From Bradyrhizobium cajani (lineage in GTDB: Bacteria > Pseudomonadota > Alphaproteobacteria > Rhizobiales > Xanthobacteraceae): a DNA stretch of 40,478 nucleotides. Within the stretch, counting starts at the first letter, position 1. Each line of letters opens with the position of its first letter. Positions 1-8,858 of the stretch are shown here, one piece after another. The DNA lies in the NCBI RefSeq assembly GCF_009759665.1, contig NZ_WQNE01000051.1, forward strand, positions 1 through 40,478, written 5' to 3'. Position numbers and translations under genes: made by a program. The notes under the pieces are model-generated. The model searched no databases, was not told the DNA's origin, and saw only the letters and a program-made list of their open reading frames with translations.

Positions 1-24
1 ACCTCTCCCGCAAGCGGGAGAGGT
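1..24. terminator. Hairpin at the window edge, downstream of the PodJ-like gene
   Basis: A 10-bp perfect inverted repeat (ACCTCTCCCG / CGGGAGAGGT) with a 4-base CAAG loop lies about 45 bases past the stop of the PodJ-like gene on the minus strand. The position fits a transcription terminator, but the bases that would show a T-tract on the minus strand lie outside the window. It may instead be one copy of a dispersed short palindrome. Confidence 0.45.
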
Positions 25-68
25 GCATCGAGCCCGCGGCTCTTTCGTTCTGCCTAAGCTATTCGGCT

Positions 69-3000
69 CTAGTGCGCTGCCGAGGCCGAGCGCTTGGCTG
101 CGACCGGCTTCGGCGCGGGTTTTGCGTTTGCCTGCGGTGCGCTGTCCCAGCCGCCGGCGGGCGCCATGACATTGACGGCGTCGTCGGGCTGCGGCTCGGC
201 GCTGAAGGTCTGGATCGCGAGCTTGGCGGCGGCCAGCGACTGCGGGTCGAGCCGCTTCGCAACGTCGTCGCGCTTGCCGGCCGCATCCGCGTCCCCCTGG
301 GCAGCGGCGAGGCTGAACCATTTGTAGGACTCGGCGAGGTTCTGCTCGACGCCGATGCCGCGGGCATAGAGGATGCCGAGGTTGAACTGGCTGTCGGCGA
401 CGCCGCGATCGGCCGCTTTCCGGAACCACTGCGCCGCGCTCTTGTAATTGGCGCCGCGGCCACCGCCGTCGGCATCGAGCACCGCGAGATTGTGCATCGC
501 CTTGGCATTGCCGCGCTCGGCGGCCTGCGTGTAGTAGCGGCGGGCGATGTCGGCGTCCTTCTTCACGCCGAGGCCCTTCTCGTAGAGCGTGCCGAGCCGG
601 AAGGTCGCGGGCACCACGCCGGCCTGCGCCGCGCGGTCGTACCATTTGGCGGCTTCGTCGTAGTTCGTAACGACGCCCTTGCCCTCGGCGAAGCGCACGC
701 CGATCTCGTAGGCCGCGGTCGCATCGCCCTTCATCGCAGCGGCGCGCAAGCCCGGCCCGCCGATGCCGTCGGGCAATTTCTCGCTCGGCGGCACCTGGAT
801 CTGGCCGAGCCGCGCACGGCCCATGCCCGACAGCGCACCGGTGATGTCGCTGGAGGCAGGCGGCGGGGCCGCGGCAGGCGCCTGCGGGATTTCGACGGAG
901 GCCAAGCTGCCCGCTTGGGGAATGGGCGCCGGCGCGGAATTGTTCTGCGATTGCCGTCCGATCGGCGTCGGCGAGGTCATCGACGGCGTGATCTGCTCGG
1001 GCGTTGCGGGCTTGGTCTCGACCGGCGGTGGCGGCGCCGGCGGCGCGGGCTCGCGCGCCGAATTCTCCATCGCCTGCGGCGCCGGCGGCGCACTGCCGCC
1101 GTCGAGCAGGTTCATCGCCATCTTGAAGGTGCCGAGCACGATCACGACCACGCTCGCGCCAACCAGCAGCTGGCGGATCTTCGAGGTGATGGTCGAAGCG
1201 CCGTCCTTGCCCTTGTCCTTGGACCGGTCGGCCCCTGCCTTGGCGGCGCGGCCGGTCTTTTCCGGCTGCGCGGCGGCGGCCTGGGCGGCGCGGCGCGCGG
1301 CGGCGATGAAGCTCGACGACGACACCGGCTCCTTCGACGCGGCGGGGATTTCGCTGATCGCGCTCTCGGAGGCGGCAATACGCTCCGACGGCGTGGCGAC
1401 CCGTCCGCCCGGCCGTGTGCCCGGCTCGAGCGGGTGATCCGGCGGCAATTCCGGCGCCAGCGCGGCGCGCGCAGGCGCCGTATGCGGCTCCAGTATCTCG
1501 CTGATCGCGCGCGGTGGAACGGGCGGCGGCATCGGCGGCGGCGCGGCGGGCGTCGCGGCATGGAATTCGCGCGGCGCGGCGACGAAGGCGGCTTGCGCTG
1601 CCTGTGCCGCGGCAGGGTTGGGCAGCTCGGGCTTCGGATCGTATTTCGGTGGCTGCTGCTGCGGCCGCGGATCGCGCGCCATCGGCGCGGGCTCCATCGG
1701 AGCCGCCATCGGCATCGGCTGCGGCGCAGGGGCCGGCGGCGCCGTGCGCACCGCGCGCAGATCGCCCTCGATCATGGAGAGGCGATCGACCACGTGGCCG
1801 AGCGCGCTGTGGACGGCGTCGAGCGAGTCCTGGGTGCTGCGGTTGGTCTCGGCCTGGCTGAATCGGATGTCGGAGAGCTCGCGCTTGACGAGATCGACCA
1901 CGCCGGAATCGGCCGGCGCGGCGTTGCGGCTCTCGGCCAGTGCGGAATAGGTCGACTGCTGCCGCTCGAGGTGACGCAGGATGTCGTGCAGCCCGTCCTC
2001 GACGCGGCTGAGATTGCCGTTGCGCGGATCGGAGGCGGCCTCGATCCGCTCCAGCAGATAGGACACGCGCTGTTCGAGATGCGCGAAGGTCGAGGCCGAA
2101 TCGTTGCCGACCTGCATGCGGTCGAAGCGGTCCGACAGCGCGCGGATCGCAGCTTCCAGATGCTCGGTGCTCTCGGATGGCTGCGGCCGCTCGCGCATTT
2201 CCAGGGCCGCGGTGAGCGCGGCGATGCGCTGCTCCAGCACCGCAAAGCTGTCGCCGTTTCCGGAGGAGCGGGTGACCTGGTCGACCTTGGAGGACAAGAG
2301 CTGCACGTCGTCCGAAAGACGCGCCAGCGCTTCATTGGAGGCGACGTTGGAGACGATGCCGCGCAGCGCCGAGATCGCACCTTCGAGCTGCCGCACGGTC
2401 GACGGATCGTCATTGGCACGCAGGATCAGATCGAGCTTGGCGCCGAGATTGCGGATCGCCTCGTCGTAACCGGTGAGCTGCTCGGCCGGCGTCAGCGTGC
2501 GCAGCACCTGCTTGATGTCGGACAGCGCACGCTCGATCCCGGACAGGACCTGGCCGTCGGTGCCGTTGGAGCGGGTCTCGTCGATACGACGATGCAGCGA
2601 GCGGATCTCGTTCTCGATCGATTCGATCGCGCGCCGCGGCATCGCCTCGGTGATGGCGTGGCGGATCTCGGCAAGCTCGCCGCGGAAGGCGGCGATCGCC
2701 TGCTCGGTGTTGTCCGGCCGCTGCAGCGACTCGATCTGGCTCGTGATCTTGAGCAAATGGCGCTCGAGTGACGAGAAATCCGGCCCGGGCGGCGGCGCAT
2801 AGGCCGGTGCGGGCGGCGCCATCGGAGCCGCCATGGGCGCGATCGGCGGCGCTGCGCGCGGCGGCATCTGCCGCGGCGCGAAGCCGTCGAGCTCGCTCTG
2901 CCGTGCAGTGATCTCGGCGACCGCAACGTCGAACGAAGCCGGGCTCAGGGGCGGTGAGTTGCGATAGACCTGCGCTGCCGCGCGCTCGACCGCGTCGGCC

Positions 3001-3440
3001 TGGCGCTGGCGCGTCTCGACGGGTGCCGGCCGCGGAGCCTGTGGCTGCTGCGGCTGAGGCCGCGAGATCTGCGACAGGCGCGCATCGAGCCGCGAGATCG
3101 CGTCGTTGAGCTGGCGCGCGACGCCCTGCTCGCGCGAGACGTCTTTCTCGCGCGAGGAATCCTGGCGCGGCGCGGGCCTCGAGATCCGCTCGATCTGCTG
3201 GGTGATCGCGTCGAGCCGCTGGTGGATGTCGGCAACGTCGCGGCTTTCCTGGCTCGGTGCTTGCGGCATGTGTTGCGGACGCTGGTCGTAAGGTCCGCGA
3301 AAGTTTGGCGGGACATTTTCGCCGAGCGTGGAGTTCAGCCAATCGTTGAGTGACATGCCGGCTCTGCGCGCAGCAGCTTCGGCCCGCTCCCGGACGGATG
3401 GATCGATGCCGTCAACACTCCACGATACGCGCGAATTCAT
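69..3440 (-). CDS. PodJ-like polarity/localization protein with SEL1 repeats
   Basis: A 1123-residue protein with the architecture of PodJ-type polar organizers. The N-terminus opens with SWSVDGIDPSVRERAEAA, a small ribbon-helix-helix-like segment shared by PodJ homologues. A long region of predicted coiled coil and low-complexity Pro/Ala/Gln follows (about residues 60-740). A single membrane segment (around LLVGASVVVIVLGTF, residues ~753-777) comes next, then a Pro-rich linker and about four SEL1-type TPR repeats at residues ~897-1065 (for example AAKWYDRAAQAG, AAQWFRKAADRG). The N-terminus should be cytoplasmic and the SEL1 repeats periplasmic. An ATG 75 bases further upstream is in frame, but the family N-terminus begins at MNSRVSWS, so the shorter start is chosen. 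In Caulobacter PodJ places cell-pole factors; a similar role here is inferred from architecture only. A CtrA-like box lies about 130 bases upstream. The very long reading frame on the opposite strand is a GC-driven shadow. Confidence 0.85.
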   Translation of the reverse strand: MNSRVSWSVDGIDPSVRERAEAAARRAGMSLNDWLNSTLGENVPPNFRGPYDQRPQHMPQAPSQESRDVADIHQRLDAITQQIERISRPAPRQDSSREKDVSREQGVARQLNDAISRLDARLSQISRPQPQQPQAPRPAPVETRQRQADAVERAAAQVYRNSPPLSPASFDVAVAEITARQSELDGFAPRQMPPRAAPPIAPMAAPMAPPAPAYAPPPGPDFSSLERHLLKITSQIESLQRPDNTEQAIAAFRGELAEIRHAITEAMPRRAIESIENEIRSLHRRIDETRSNGTDGQVLSGIERALSDIKQVLRTLTPAEQLTGYDEAIRNLGAKLDLILRANDDPSTVRQLEGAISALRGIVSNVASNEALARLSDDVQLLSSKVDQVTRSSGNGDSFAVLEQRIAALTAALEMRERPQPSESTEHLEAAIRALSDRFDRMQVGNDSASTFAHLEQRVSYLLERIEAASDPRNGNLSRVEDGLHDILRHLERQQSTYSALAESRNAAPADSGVVDLVKRELSDIRFSQAETNRSTQDSLDAVHSALGHVVDRLSMIEGDLRAVRTAPPAPAPQPMPMAAPMEPAPMARDPRPQQQPPKYDPKPELPNPAAAQAAQAAFVAAPREFHAATPAAPPPMPPPVPPRAISEILEPHTAPARAALAPELPPDHPLEPGTRPGGRVATPSERIAASESAISEIPAASKEPVSSSSFIAAARRAAQAAAAQPEKTGRAAKAGADRSKDKGKDGASTITSKIRQLLVGASVVVIVLGTFKMAMNLLDGGSAPPAPQAMENSAREPAPPAPPPPVETKPATPEQITPSMTSPTPIGRQSQNNSAPAPIPQAGSLASVEIPQAPAAAPPPASSDITGALSGMGRARLGQIQVPPSEKLPDGIGGPGLRAAAMKGDATAAYEIGVRFAEGKGVVTNYDEAAKWYDRAAQAGVVPATFRLGTLYEKGLGVKKDADIARRYYTQAAERGNAKAMHNLAVLDADGGGRGANYKSAAQWFRKAADRGVADSQFNLGILYARGIGVEQNLAESYKWFSLAAAQGDADAAGKRDDVAKRLDPQSLAAAKLAIQTFSAEPQPDDAVNVMAPAGGWDSAPQANAKPAPKPVAAKRSASAAH

Positions 3441-3756
3441 GACTCTGTCCGGTTCCGACTCCGGCGCCCCACCCGGCGCCTCCAGCCTCCCCACGCGCCC
3501 CGGTTGCAAAGACAATCGAATTTGGCGCGGGTCGTCTGCCTCGAAAACCGACTTTTTCCTGTTACGGTAAATAACGGGTTAAGGAACGCGGTCCCGGTGT
3601 CTTAAAGTTGGGCGGGGGGAACCCGAGGCCGCCATCGGCTACCGCACCCGGCCGTGCGCCAACAAAAATTTCGTCCCCCACCCGGCCTGCACGTCTCAAT
3701 GGATGAGCGCGGCCCGATCCACGGGCGGCTCTTGCCTGACCGGAATGTTGGCTGAC
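3441..3756. other. Divergent intergenic region, PodJ-like gene / outer membrane protein gene
   Basis: 316 bases between two divergently transcribed genes, so promoters for both should lie here. The part around 3545-3585 is clearly AT-richer than its surroundings and holds a CtrA-like box listed separately. I see no convincing additional gene; the short frames here are shadows or upstream extensions. Confidence 0.5.
3567..3582 (-). promoter_or_regulatory. Possible CtrA binding site
   Basis: Read on the minus strand the sequence is TTAACCCGTTATTTAC, which matches the alphaproteobacterial CtrA consensus TTAA-N7-TTAAC with one mismatch in the second half. It lies about 127 bases upstream of the chosen start of the PodJ-like gene, in a locally AT-rich patch. 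podJ is cell-cycle controlled in Caulobacter, so the location makes sense, but one site with a mismatch is weak evidence. Confidence 0.35.
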
Positions 3757-4515
3757 ATGAAATGGTTGCTCGTGGCCGCGATGACGGCCGGACTGGCATC
3801 GCACGCTGCCGCCGCCGATGCCCCGGCGGCGAGGCCGGCGGTGAAGGCACCGGCGCCCGCGGGCTTCAATTGGACCGGCTGTTATGTCGGCATCCAGGCC
3901 GGCGGCAGCTGGGGCAAGAGCGAGCACGTCGGGCGGGCCGGCGATACGTCCGGACCGACGATCTCGGGCACATTCAATCTCACCGGCACCGTCGCGGGCG
4001 GAAATTTCGGCTGCGATTTCCAGATCGAGAAGACCGTGCTTGGCTTCGAGAACGACCTGTCGTGGACCAACAAGCACGGCACGGCTCAGGATCTGCCGCC
4101 CTTCAACGTCGCGGGCACGAGCAGCACGCGGGAGACGTGGATCGACATGTTCCGCGGCCGCGTCGGCTATGCGCTCGATCAGTTCCTGATCTACGGCACC
4201 GCCGGCGTCGCCTTCGCCGGCACCGAGATCACTGTGTCCAACCCGGCCGGATCAATTACGGACTCCAAGACCCGCACCGGCCTCGCAGCCGGGCTTGGAG
4301 GGGAATGGGCGGCCTATGTCGATAGCTGGGGAGCGGTGAGCCTCAAGCTCGAATATGTGCACGTCGATTTCGGCAGCAAGCGATACGTCGATCCAGCGGT
4401 CCCGATGGGCGCATTCACTGTTGGCACGCGCGACGTCAGGTTGACCGACGACATCGTCCGCGCCGGCGTGAACGTCCGGTTCAACTGGGACGCGCCCGTC
4501 GTCACGAAGTATTAG
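3757..4515 (+). CDS. Small outer membrane beta-barrel protein (Omp25/RopB-like)
   Basis: A 252-residue exported protein. The signal peptide runs from MKWLLVAAMTAGLASHAAAA with probable cleavage after the Ala-rich stretch. A short Ala/Pro linker follows, then the phrase FNWTGCYVGIQAGGSWG, which is the usual start of the eight-stranded porin-like barrel of Rhizobiales surface proteins (Omp25/Omp31/RopB group). Alternating hydrophobic strands continue to the C-terminus (VRAGVNVRFNW), and the final residue is Tyr, an aromatic end as expected for BAM recognition. An earlier in-frame ATG exists at 3703, but only the MKWLL start gives a clean signal peptide. The protein probably sits in the outer membrane as a structural or surface antigen-type barrel; no substrate can be inferred. 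Confidence 0.85.
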   Translation: MKWLLVAAMTAGLASHAAAADAPAARPAVKAPAPAGFNWTGCYVGIQAGGSWGKSEHVGRAGDTSGPTISGTFNLTGTVAGGNFGCDFQIEKTVLGFENDLSWTNKHGTAQDLPPFNVAGTSSTRETWIDMFRGRVGYALDQFLIYGTAGVAFAGTEITVSNPAGSITDSKTRTGLAAGLGGEWAAYVDSWGAVSLKLEYVHVDFGSKRYVDPAVPMGAFTVGTRDVRLTDDIVRAGVNVRFNWDAPVVTKY

Positions 4516-4530
4516 GCGCGCTTGGCGAGC

Positions 4531-5106
4531 CTAACCCTTCCCCTCCAGCGGCACCACCGTGCCCTTGCCGCTCATCGCCGACAGCGCCTTGAGCGCCTCT
4601 TCGCAGAAATCGGCCACCATCTGCTCGTGCCGGGCACCGAGCTGGAGCAGCAGCAGATTCCCAAGGTCGAGCCTGCCCTCCGCCGTTCCGTCCGGGAAGC
4701 GCTTCTTGAGGATACGCTCGTAGTTCTCGTGCCGGTCGCGATGGTGCTCCAGGCGCGCCATGAGATCGGTGCGCATGGGCTCGATGTCGATACTGTCGAG
4801 CGCATGGAGCCGAACCAGGAGGTCGTCCTTGATCGAGGGCGGTGTGCTCGGTCGCGCGGCCCAGTGCCGCAGTGCTGTTCGTCCCTCGGGAGTAAGCGTA
4901 TAGATCAGTTTATTGGGCTTGCCGGATTGCACGACCTCGCGGCCCTGGATGTAGCCGCGGTCGCGCAGCTTGGAGAGCTCGCGATAGATCTGCTGGTGGT
5001 CGGCCTTCCAGAAGAAGCCGATCGAGGAATCGAACGTCTTGGCGAGCTCGTAACCCGTCATCGGGCGTTCCGTCAGGCATGCGAGGATTGCGTCGCCCAG
5101 TGCCAT
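4531..5106 (-). CDS. PadR-family transcriptional regulator
   Basis: A 191-residue regulator. Residues ~1-80 form the winged helix typical of PadR (MALGDAILACLTERPMTGYE, then a YRELSKLRDRGYI recognition-helix region and a LTPEGRTALRHW wing end). Residues ~90-175 are the helical Vir-type C-terminal dimerisation domain. The ATG is preceded by a strong AAGGAGG ribosome binding site at 5112-5118; a longer in-frame extension runs through the intergenic region and neighbouring gene and is not credible. PadR proteins are usually repressors that sense small molecules such as phenolic acids. It is divergent from the SnoaL-like gene at 5284, with overlapping palindromes between them, so autoregulation and control of the neighbour are likely (inference). 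The inducer is unknown. Confidence 0.88.
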   Translation of the reverse strand: MALGDAILACLTERPMTGYELAKTFDSSIGFFWKADHQQIYRELSKLRDRGYIQGREVVQSGKPNKLIYTLTPEGRTALRHWAARPSTPPSIKDDLLVRLHALDSIDIEPMRTDLMARLEHHRDRHENYERILKKRFPDGTAEGRLDLGNLLLLQLGARHEQMVADFCEEALKALSAMSGKGTVVPLEGKG

Positions 5107-5142
5107 GACCGGCCTCCTTCTTCTGACCCTGACGCTTGACTT

Positions 5143-5176
5143 TATGCGCATTGGCGCATATGCGTCAATGTGCATA
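5143..5176. promoter_or_regulatory. Overlapping palindromic operators between the PadR gene and the SnoaL-like gene
   Basis: TATGCGC (5143-5149) and GCGCATA (5154-5160) form a perfect 7-bp inverted repeat with a 4-base spacer. A second, imperfect dyad runs directly on (TATGCG at 5159-5164, TGCATA at 5171-5176). The shared centre CATATG makes a third small dyad. The site is 37 bases upstream of the PadR start codon, where a repressor would block transcription. PadR operators are commonly dyads of this kind, so this is the probable PadR binding site. Confidence 0.6.
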
Positions 5177-5283
5177 TGACGCGAGCTGAGGGTGAACTTA
5201 CGACCCATCGGCCTTGGCGCGACCGTGCGAGGGTTGTTTTCAAGCTCCTTGCCAAGGCCTTGATCAAGGGAGGCACACCGAGA

Positions 5284-5667
5284 ATGACCGGCCTCGACTC
5301 CTGGTACGGCTACATGAAGTCTCACGACCGCGCCGCGCTCTGGGACCTGCTCCATCCCGACGCCGTCTTCGAAAGCCCCGTCGTGCACACGCCGCAACGC
5401 GGCCGCGACATCACCTTCAAATATCTCTCCAGCGCCGAGAAAGTCCTCGGCGGTCCCGGCTTCACCTATGTCGGCGAGTGGAAAAGCGCCAACGGCGCCG
5501 TGCTCGAATTCAAGAATGTCATCGACGGCATCGAGATCAACGGTGTCGACATCATCACTTTCGACAGCGAGGGACGCATCACCCATTTCAAGGTGATGGT
5601 GCGCCCCCTCAAGGCGATCAACATGCTGCATCGCCTGATGGCGGAGCAGCTCGCCGCCCAATCATGA
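5284..5667 (+). CDS. SnoaL-like / NTF2-fold protein
   Basis: A 127-residue protein that fits the SnoaL_2/NTF2 fold in length and pattern: an N-terminal helix (LDSWYGYMKSHDRAALWDLL), then HPDAVFESPVVHTP, then alternating beta strands ending in ITHFKVMVRPLKAINML. Members bind small hydrophobic molecules or act as isomerases, hydrolases or cyclases, so no reaction can be assigned. The ATG at 5284 is chosen because GGGAGG lies 10 bases upstream and the fold starts there; an ATG at 5170 lies inside the operator and adds an unrelated Arg-rich tail. The gene is divergent from the PadR regulator and probably controlled by it. It precedes the beta-oxidation operon by 117 bases and might be co-transcribed with it. 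Confidence 0.8.
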   Translation: MTGLDSWYGYMKSHDRAALWDLLHPDAVFESPVVHTPQRGRDITFKYLSSAEKVLGGPGFTYVGEWKSANGAVLEFKNVIDGIEINGVDIITFDSEGRITHFKVMVRPLKAINMLHRLMAEQLAAQS

Positions 5668-5784
5668 AACTGCCCTGAGGTTGCAGAACCCGCTAAGCTC
5701 GCGGGTCAAGGCTGCGCCACAGGAAGCAAGCAAACACCACCACTTCAAGCCCAATGACTTCAAGGCCCATGCCGGGAGAACGCC

Positions 5785-7575
5785 ATGCCGATCTATAAAG
5801 CCCCCGTCGAAGACGTGAACTTCCTGCTCAACGACGTCTTCCAGATCGATCGTTACGACAATCTGGCGGGCTTCTCCGATGCGTCGAGCGACGTCCGCGA
5901 GGCGATCCTGGGCGAAGCCGCCAAGCTCGCCGAGGAGGTGCTGCAGCCGCTCAACCGTGTCGGCGATCTCGAAGGCTGCAAACGCACTGAGGACGGCAGC
6001 GTCACCACGCCGAAGGGTTTCAAGGACGCCTTCAAGCAAGTGGCAGAGGGTGGTTGGCTCGGCCTGTCGGCGCCGCAGGAGTTCGGCGGCCAGGGCCTGC
6101 CGGTGACGCTGAGCCAGGCGGTCAACGAATTCCAGATCTCCGCCAACATGGCGTTCTCGATGTATGGCGGCCTCACCATGGGCGCGACCGCGGCGCTGCT
6201 GGTGCACGGCACGGAGGAGCAGAAGAAGACCTACGTGCCGAAGATGGTGTCGGGCGAATGGACCGGCACCATGAACCTGACCGAGCCGCATTGCGGCACC
6301 GATCTCGGCATGCTCCGCACCAAGGCGGTGCGCCAGGCCGACGGCAGCTTCAAGATCACGGGCACCAAGATCTTCATCTCGGCCGGCGAGCATGATTTGG
6401 CCTCCAACATCATCCACCTCGTGCTCGCCCGCATCGAGGGCGCACCTGGCGGCATCAAGGGCGTCTCGCTGTTCGTGGTGCCGAAATTCCTGGTCAACGC
6501 CGACGGTTCGGCGGGGCAGCGCAACGGCGTCGTCTGCGGCTCGATCGAGCACAAGATGGGCATCCACGGCAATTCCACCTGCGTGATGAACTACGACAAC
6601 GCCACCGGCTGGCTGATCGGCGAAGAGAACAAGGGCATGCAGGGCATGTTCGTGATGATGAACGAGGCCCGCCTCGGCGTCGCCGTGCAGGGCCTCGCGC
6701 AGTCCGAGGTCGCCTATCAGAACGCGGTCGCCTATGCCCGCGAGCGTATCCAGGGCCGCGCGCTTACCGGCGCGAAGGCGCCGGACAAGCAAGCCGACCC
6801 GATCATCGTGCATCCCGACGTGCGCCGCACGCTGCTGTCGATCCGCGCCTTCAACGAGGCGGCGCGCGCCTTCGTGATGTGGACCGCGCTGAAGAGCGAC
6901 GTCGCTCACCGCTCCGAGGACCCGAAGGACCGCCAGGCCGCCGACGACCATATGGGCCTGATGACGCCGGTGCTGAAGGGCTTCCTCACCGACTACGGCT
7001 TCGCCAATGCGGTGCAGGCGCAGCAGATGTATGGCGGTCACGGCTACATCGCCGAGCAGGGCATGGAGCAGTTCGTGCGCGATGCCCGCATCGCCATGAT
7101 CTATGAGGGCGCCAACGGCATCCAGGCGCTCGACCTCGTCGGCCGCAAGCTGCCGCGCGACGGCGGCCGTGCCATCATGGCGTTCTTCGGCGAGGTCATG
7201 GCCTTCGCCAAGGAGAATGGCGGCGACGAGGCGCTGAAGCCCTTCATCACCCCGCTCTCGGCCTCGCTCGGCCATCTCCAGCAGGCCACCACCTGGCTGA
7301 TGCAGAACGCGATGATGAAGCCGGACAATGCGGGAGCAGCCGCAACCGATTACCTGCATCTCTTCGGCTTCGTCGCGCTCGGCTACATGTGGGCGCGGAT
7401 GGCGAAAGTCACCCAGGCCAAGATTGCCGAGAGTGGGGCGACGCCCTATCTCTCGACCAAGCTCGTCACCGGCCGCTTCTTCATGGAGCGGATGCTGCCG
7501 GAGACCGCCGCGAACCTCGCGCGCATCCAGGCCGGTTGCGCCACCATCATGGAACTGCCGGCGGAAGCGTTCTGA
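5785..7575 (+). CDS. Acyl-CoA dehydrogenase, large DmdC/FadE-type
   Basis: A 596-residue flavoprotein that would introduce the trans-2 double bond into acyl-CoA, passing electrons to ETF. It is longer than the usual ~380-residue enzymes and has the layout of the DmdC-like group: an N-terminal extension (MPIYKAPVEDVNFLLNDVF), the N-terminal helical domain, the middle barrel (MNLTEPHCGTDLGM, then KITGTKIFISAGEHD), the C-terminal helical domain and an extra C-terminal segment to residue 596. The probable catalytic base is Glu441 in MIYEGANGIQ. It is the first gene of a three-gene beta-oxidation operon with the thiolase 56 bases downstream. Chain-length preference is not visible from sequence; 3-methylmercaptopropionyl-CoA dehydrogenase activity is possible but unproven. 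Confidence 0.93.
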   Translation: MPIYKAPVEDVNFLLNDVFQIDRYDNLAGFSDASSDVREAILGEAAKLAEEVLQPLNRVGDLEGCKRTEDGSVTTPKGFKDAFKQVAEGGWLGLSAPQEFGGQGLPVTLSQAVNEFQISANMAFSMYGGLTMGATAALLVHGTEEQKKTYVPKMVSGEWTGTMNLTEPHCGTDLGMLRTKAVRQADGSFKITGTKIFISAGEHDLASNIIHLVLARIEGAPGGIKGVSLFVVPKFLVNADGSAGQRNGVVCGSIEHKMGIHGNSTCVMNYDNATGWLIGEENKGMQGMFVMMNEARLGVAVQGLAQSEVAYQNAVAYARERIQGRALTGAKAPDKQADPIIVHPDVRRTLLSIRAFNEAARAFVMWTALKSDVAHRSEDPKDRQAADDHMGLMTPVLKGFLTDYGFANAVQAQQMYGGHGYIAEQGMEQFVRDARIAMIYEGANGIQALDLVGRKLPRDGGRAIMAFFGEVMAFAKENGGDEALKPFITPLSASLGHLQQATTWLMQNAMMKPDNAGAAATDYLHLFGFVALGYMWARMAKVTQAKIAESGATPYLSTKLVTGRFFMERMLPETAANLARIQAGCATIMELPAEAF

Positions 7576-7631
7576 TCCTGTTTCCGCCGCCTGCTCCCAA
7601 TCGCATCTAGACATCACATCAGGAGGGCGTC

Positions 7632-8840
7632 ATGCCTGAGGCATTCATCTACGACCACGTTCGCACCCCGCGCGGCCGCGGCAAGCCGGACGGTGCGCTG
7701 CACGAAGTGACCGCGCTCGCGCTCGCCACCGTGCCGCTGAAAGCGCTGAAGGACCGCAACAATCTGCCGGAAGATTCCGTCGACGACGTCGTGCTCGGCG
7801 TGGTCGATCCGGTCGGTGAAGCCGGCAGCGACATCGCGCGCTTTGCCGCGCTCAAAGCCGGTCTCGGCGAGGCCGTGCCCGGCGTGCAGATCAGCCGCTT
7901 CTGCGCCTCCGGCCTCGACGCCGTGAACTTCGCCGCCGCGCAGGTGATGAGCGGCCAGCATGAGCTGGTGATCGGCGGCGGCGCCGAATCGATGAGCCGC
8001 GTCGGCATCGGCGCCTCCGGCGGCGCCTGGCCGATGGATCCCTCGATGGCCGTGCCGGCCTACTTCATGCCGCAGGGCGTGTCGGCCGACCTGATCGCCA
8101 CCAAATACGGCTTCTCGCGCGATGACGTCGACGCCTACGCCGTGCAGAGCCAGCAGCGTGCGGGCAAGGCCTGGGACGAGGGCCGCTTCAACAAGTCGGT
8201 GGTGCCGGTGAAGGACATCAACGGCCTCACCATCCTCGCCAAGGACGAGCATATGCGTCCCTCGACGACGATGCAGTCGCTGGCGCAGCTGCAGCCGTCG
8301 TTCACGATGATGGCGCAGATGGGCGGCTTCGACGGCGTCGCGATCCAGTCGCATCCCGAGATCGAGCGCGTCAACTACGTGCACCACGCCGGCAACTCCT
8401 CGGGCATCGTCGACGGCGCCGGGGCCGTGCTGCTCGGCAGCAAGGAAGCGGGTGCGAAGTACGGCATGAAACCGCGCGCAAGAATCCGCGCGTTTGCGAA
8501 TATCGGGTCGGAGCCGGCGATGATGCTGACCGGCCCGGTCGACGTCACCGAAAAGCTGTTCGCGCGTTCCGGCATGAAGAAGTCGGACATCGACCTGTTC
8601 GAGCTCAACGAGGCCTTCGCCTCCGTCGTGCTGCGCTACATCCAGGCCTTCGACATCGACAACGCCAAGATCAACGTCAATGGCGGCGCCATCGCGCTCG
8701 GCCATCCGCTCGGGGCCACCGGTGCGATGATCCTCGGCACCGTGCTCGACGAGCTCGAGCGCACCAACAGGTCCACCGCGCTGGTGACGCTGTGCATCGG
8801 CGGCGGCATGGGTACCGCGACCATCATCGAGCGCGTCTAA
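7632..8840 (+). CDS. fadA: Acetyl-CoA C-acyltransferase (3-ketoacyl-CoA thiolase)
   Basis: A 402-residue thiolase that cleaves 3-ketoacyl-CoA with CoA to acetyl-CoA and a shortened acyl-CoA. The nucleophilic Cys91 is in ISRFCASGLDAVN, His358 in GGAIALGHPLGATGA and the second catalytic cysteine Cys388 in CIGGGMGTA, so all active-site residues are present. Length is normal for the family (about 390-400). AGGAGGG just upstream of the ATG is a strong ribosome binding site. Its place between an acyl-CoA dehydrogenase and a fused hydratase/dehydrogenase argues for a degradative FadA-type role rather than biosynthetic PhaA. Confidence 0.94.
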   Translation: MPEAFIYDHVRTPRGRGKPDGALHEVTALALATVPLKALKDRNNLPEDSVDDVVLGVVDPVGEAGSDIARFAALKAGLGEAVPGVQISRFCASGLDAVNFAAAQVMSGQHELVIGGGAESMSRVGIGASGGAWPMDPSMAVPAYFMPQGVSADLIATKYGFSRDDVDAYAVQSQQRAGKAWDEGRFNKSVVPVKDINGLTILAKDEHMRPSTTMQSLAQLQPSFTMMAQMGGFDGVAIQSHPEIERVNYVHHAGNSSGIVDGAGAVLLGSKEAGAKYGMKPRARIRAFANIGSEPAMMLTGPVDVTEKLFARSGMKKSDIDLFELNEAFASVVLRYIQAFDIDNAKINVNGGAIALGHPLGATGAMILGTVLDELERTNRSTALVTLCIGGGMGTATIIERV

Positions 8841-8858
8841 GGGTAGGGAGCAACCAAC

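Noticed and set aside
72..2771. An 899-residue open frame on the plus strand opposite the PodJ-like gene
   Set aside because: It is extremely rich in Arg, Gly and Ala, has no domain pattern and mirrors a well-supported gene. High GC at third positions removes stop codons on the opposite strand.
5107..5661. In-frame N-terminal extension of the PadR regulator to 376 residues
   Set aside because: The extension is the antisense of the SnoaL-like gene and the operator. The family N-terminus and a strong ribosome binding site place the start at 5106.
5662..7617. A 651-residue minus-strand frame opposite the acyl-CoA dehydrogenase
   Set aside because: Its His/Arg/Ala-rich composition is typical of antisense translation of a high-GC gene, and the sense strand encodes an unmistakable enzyme.
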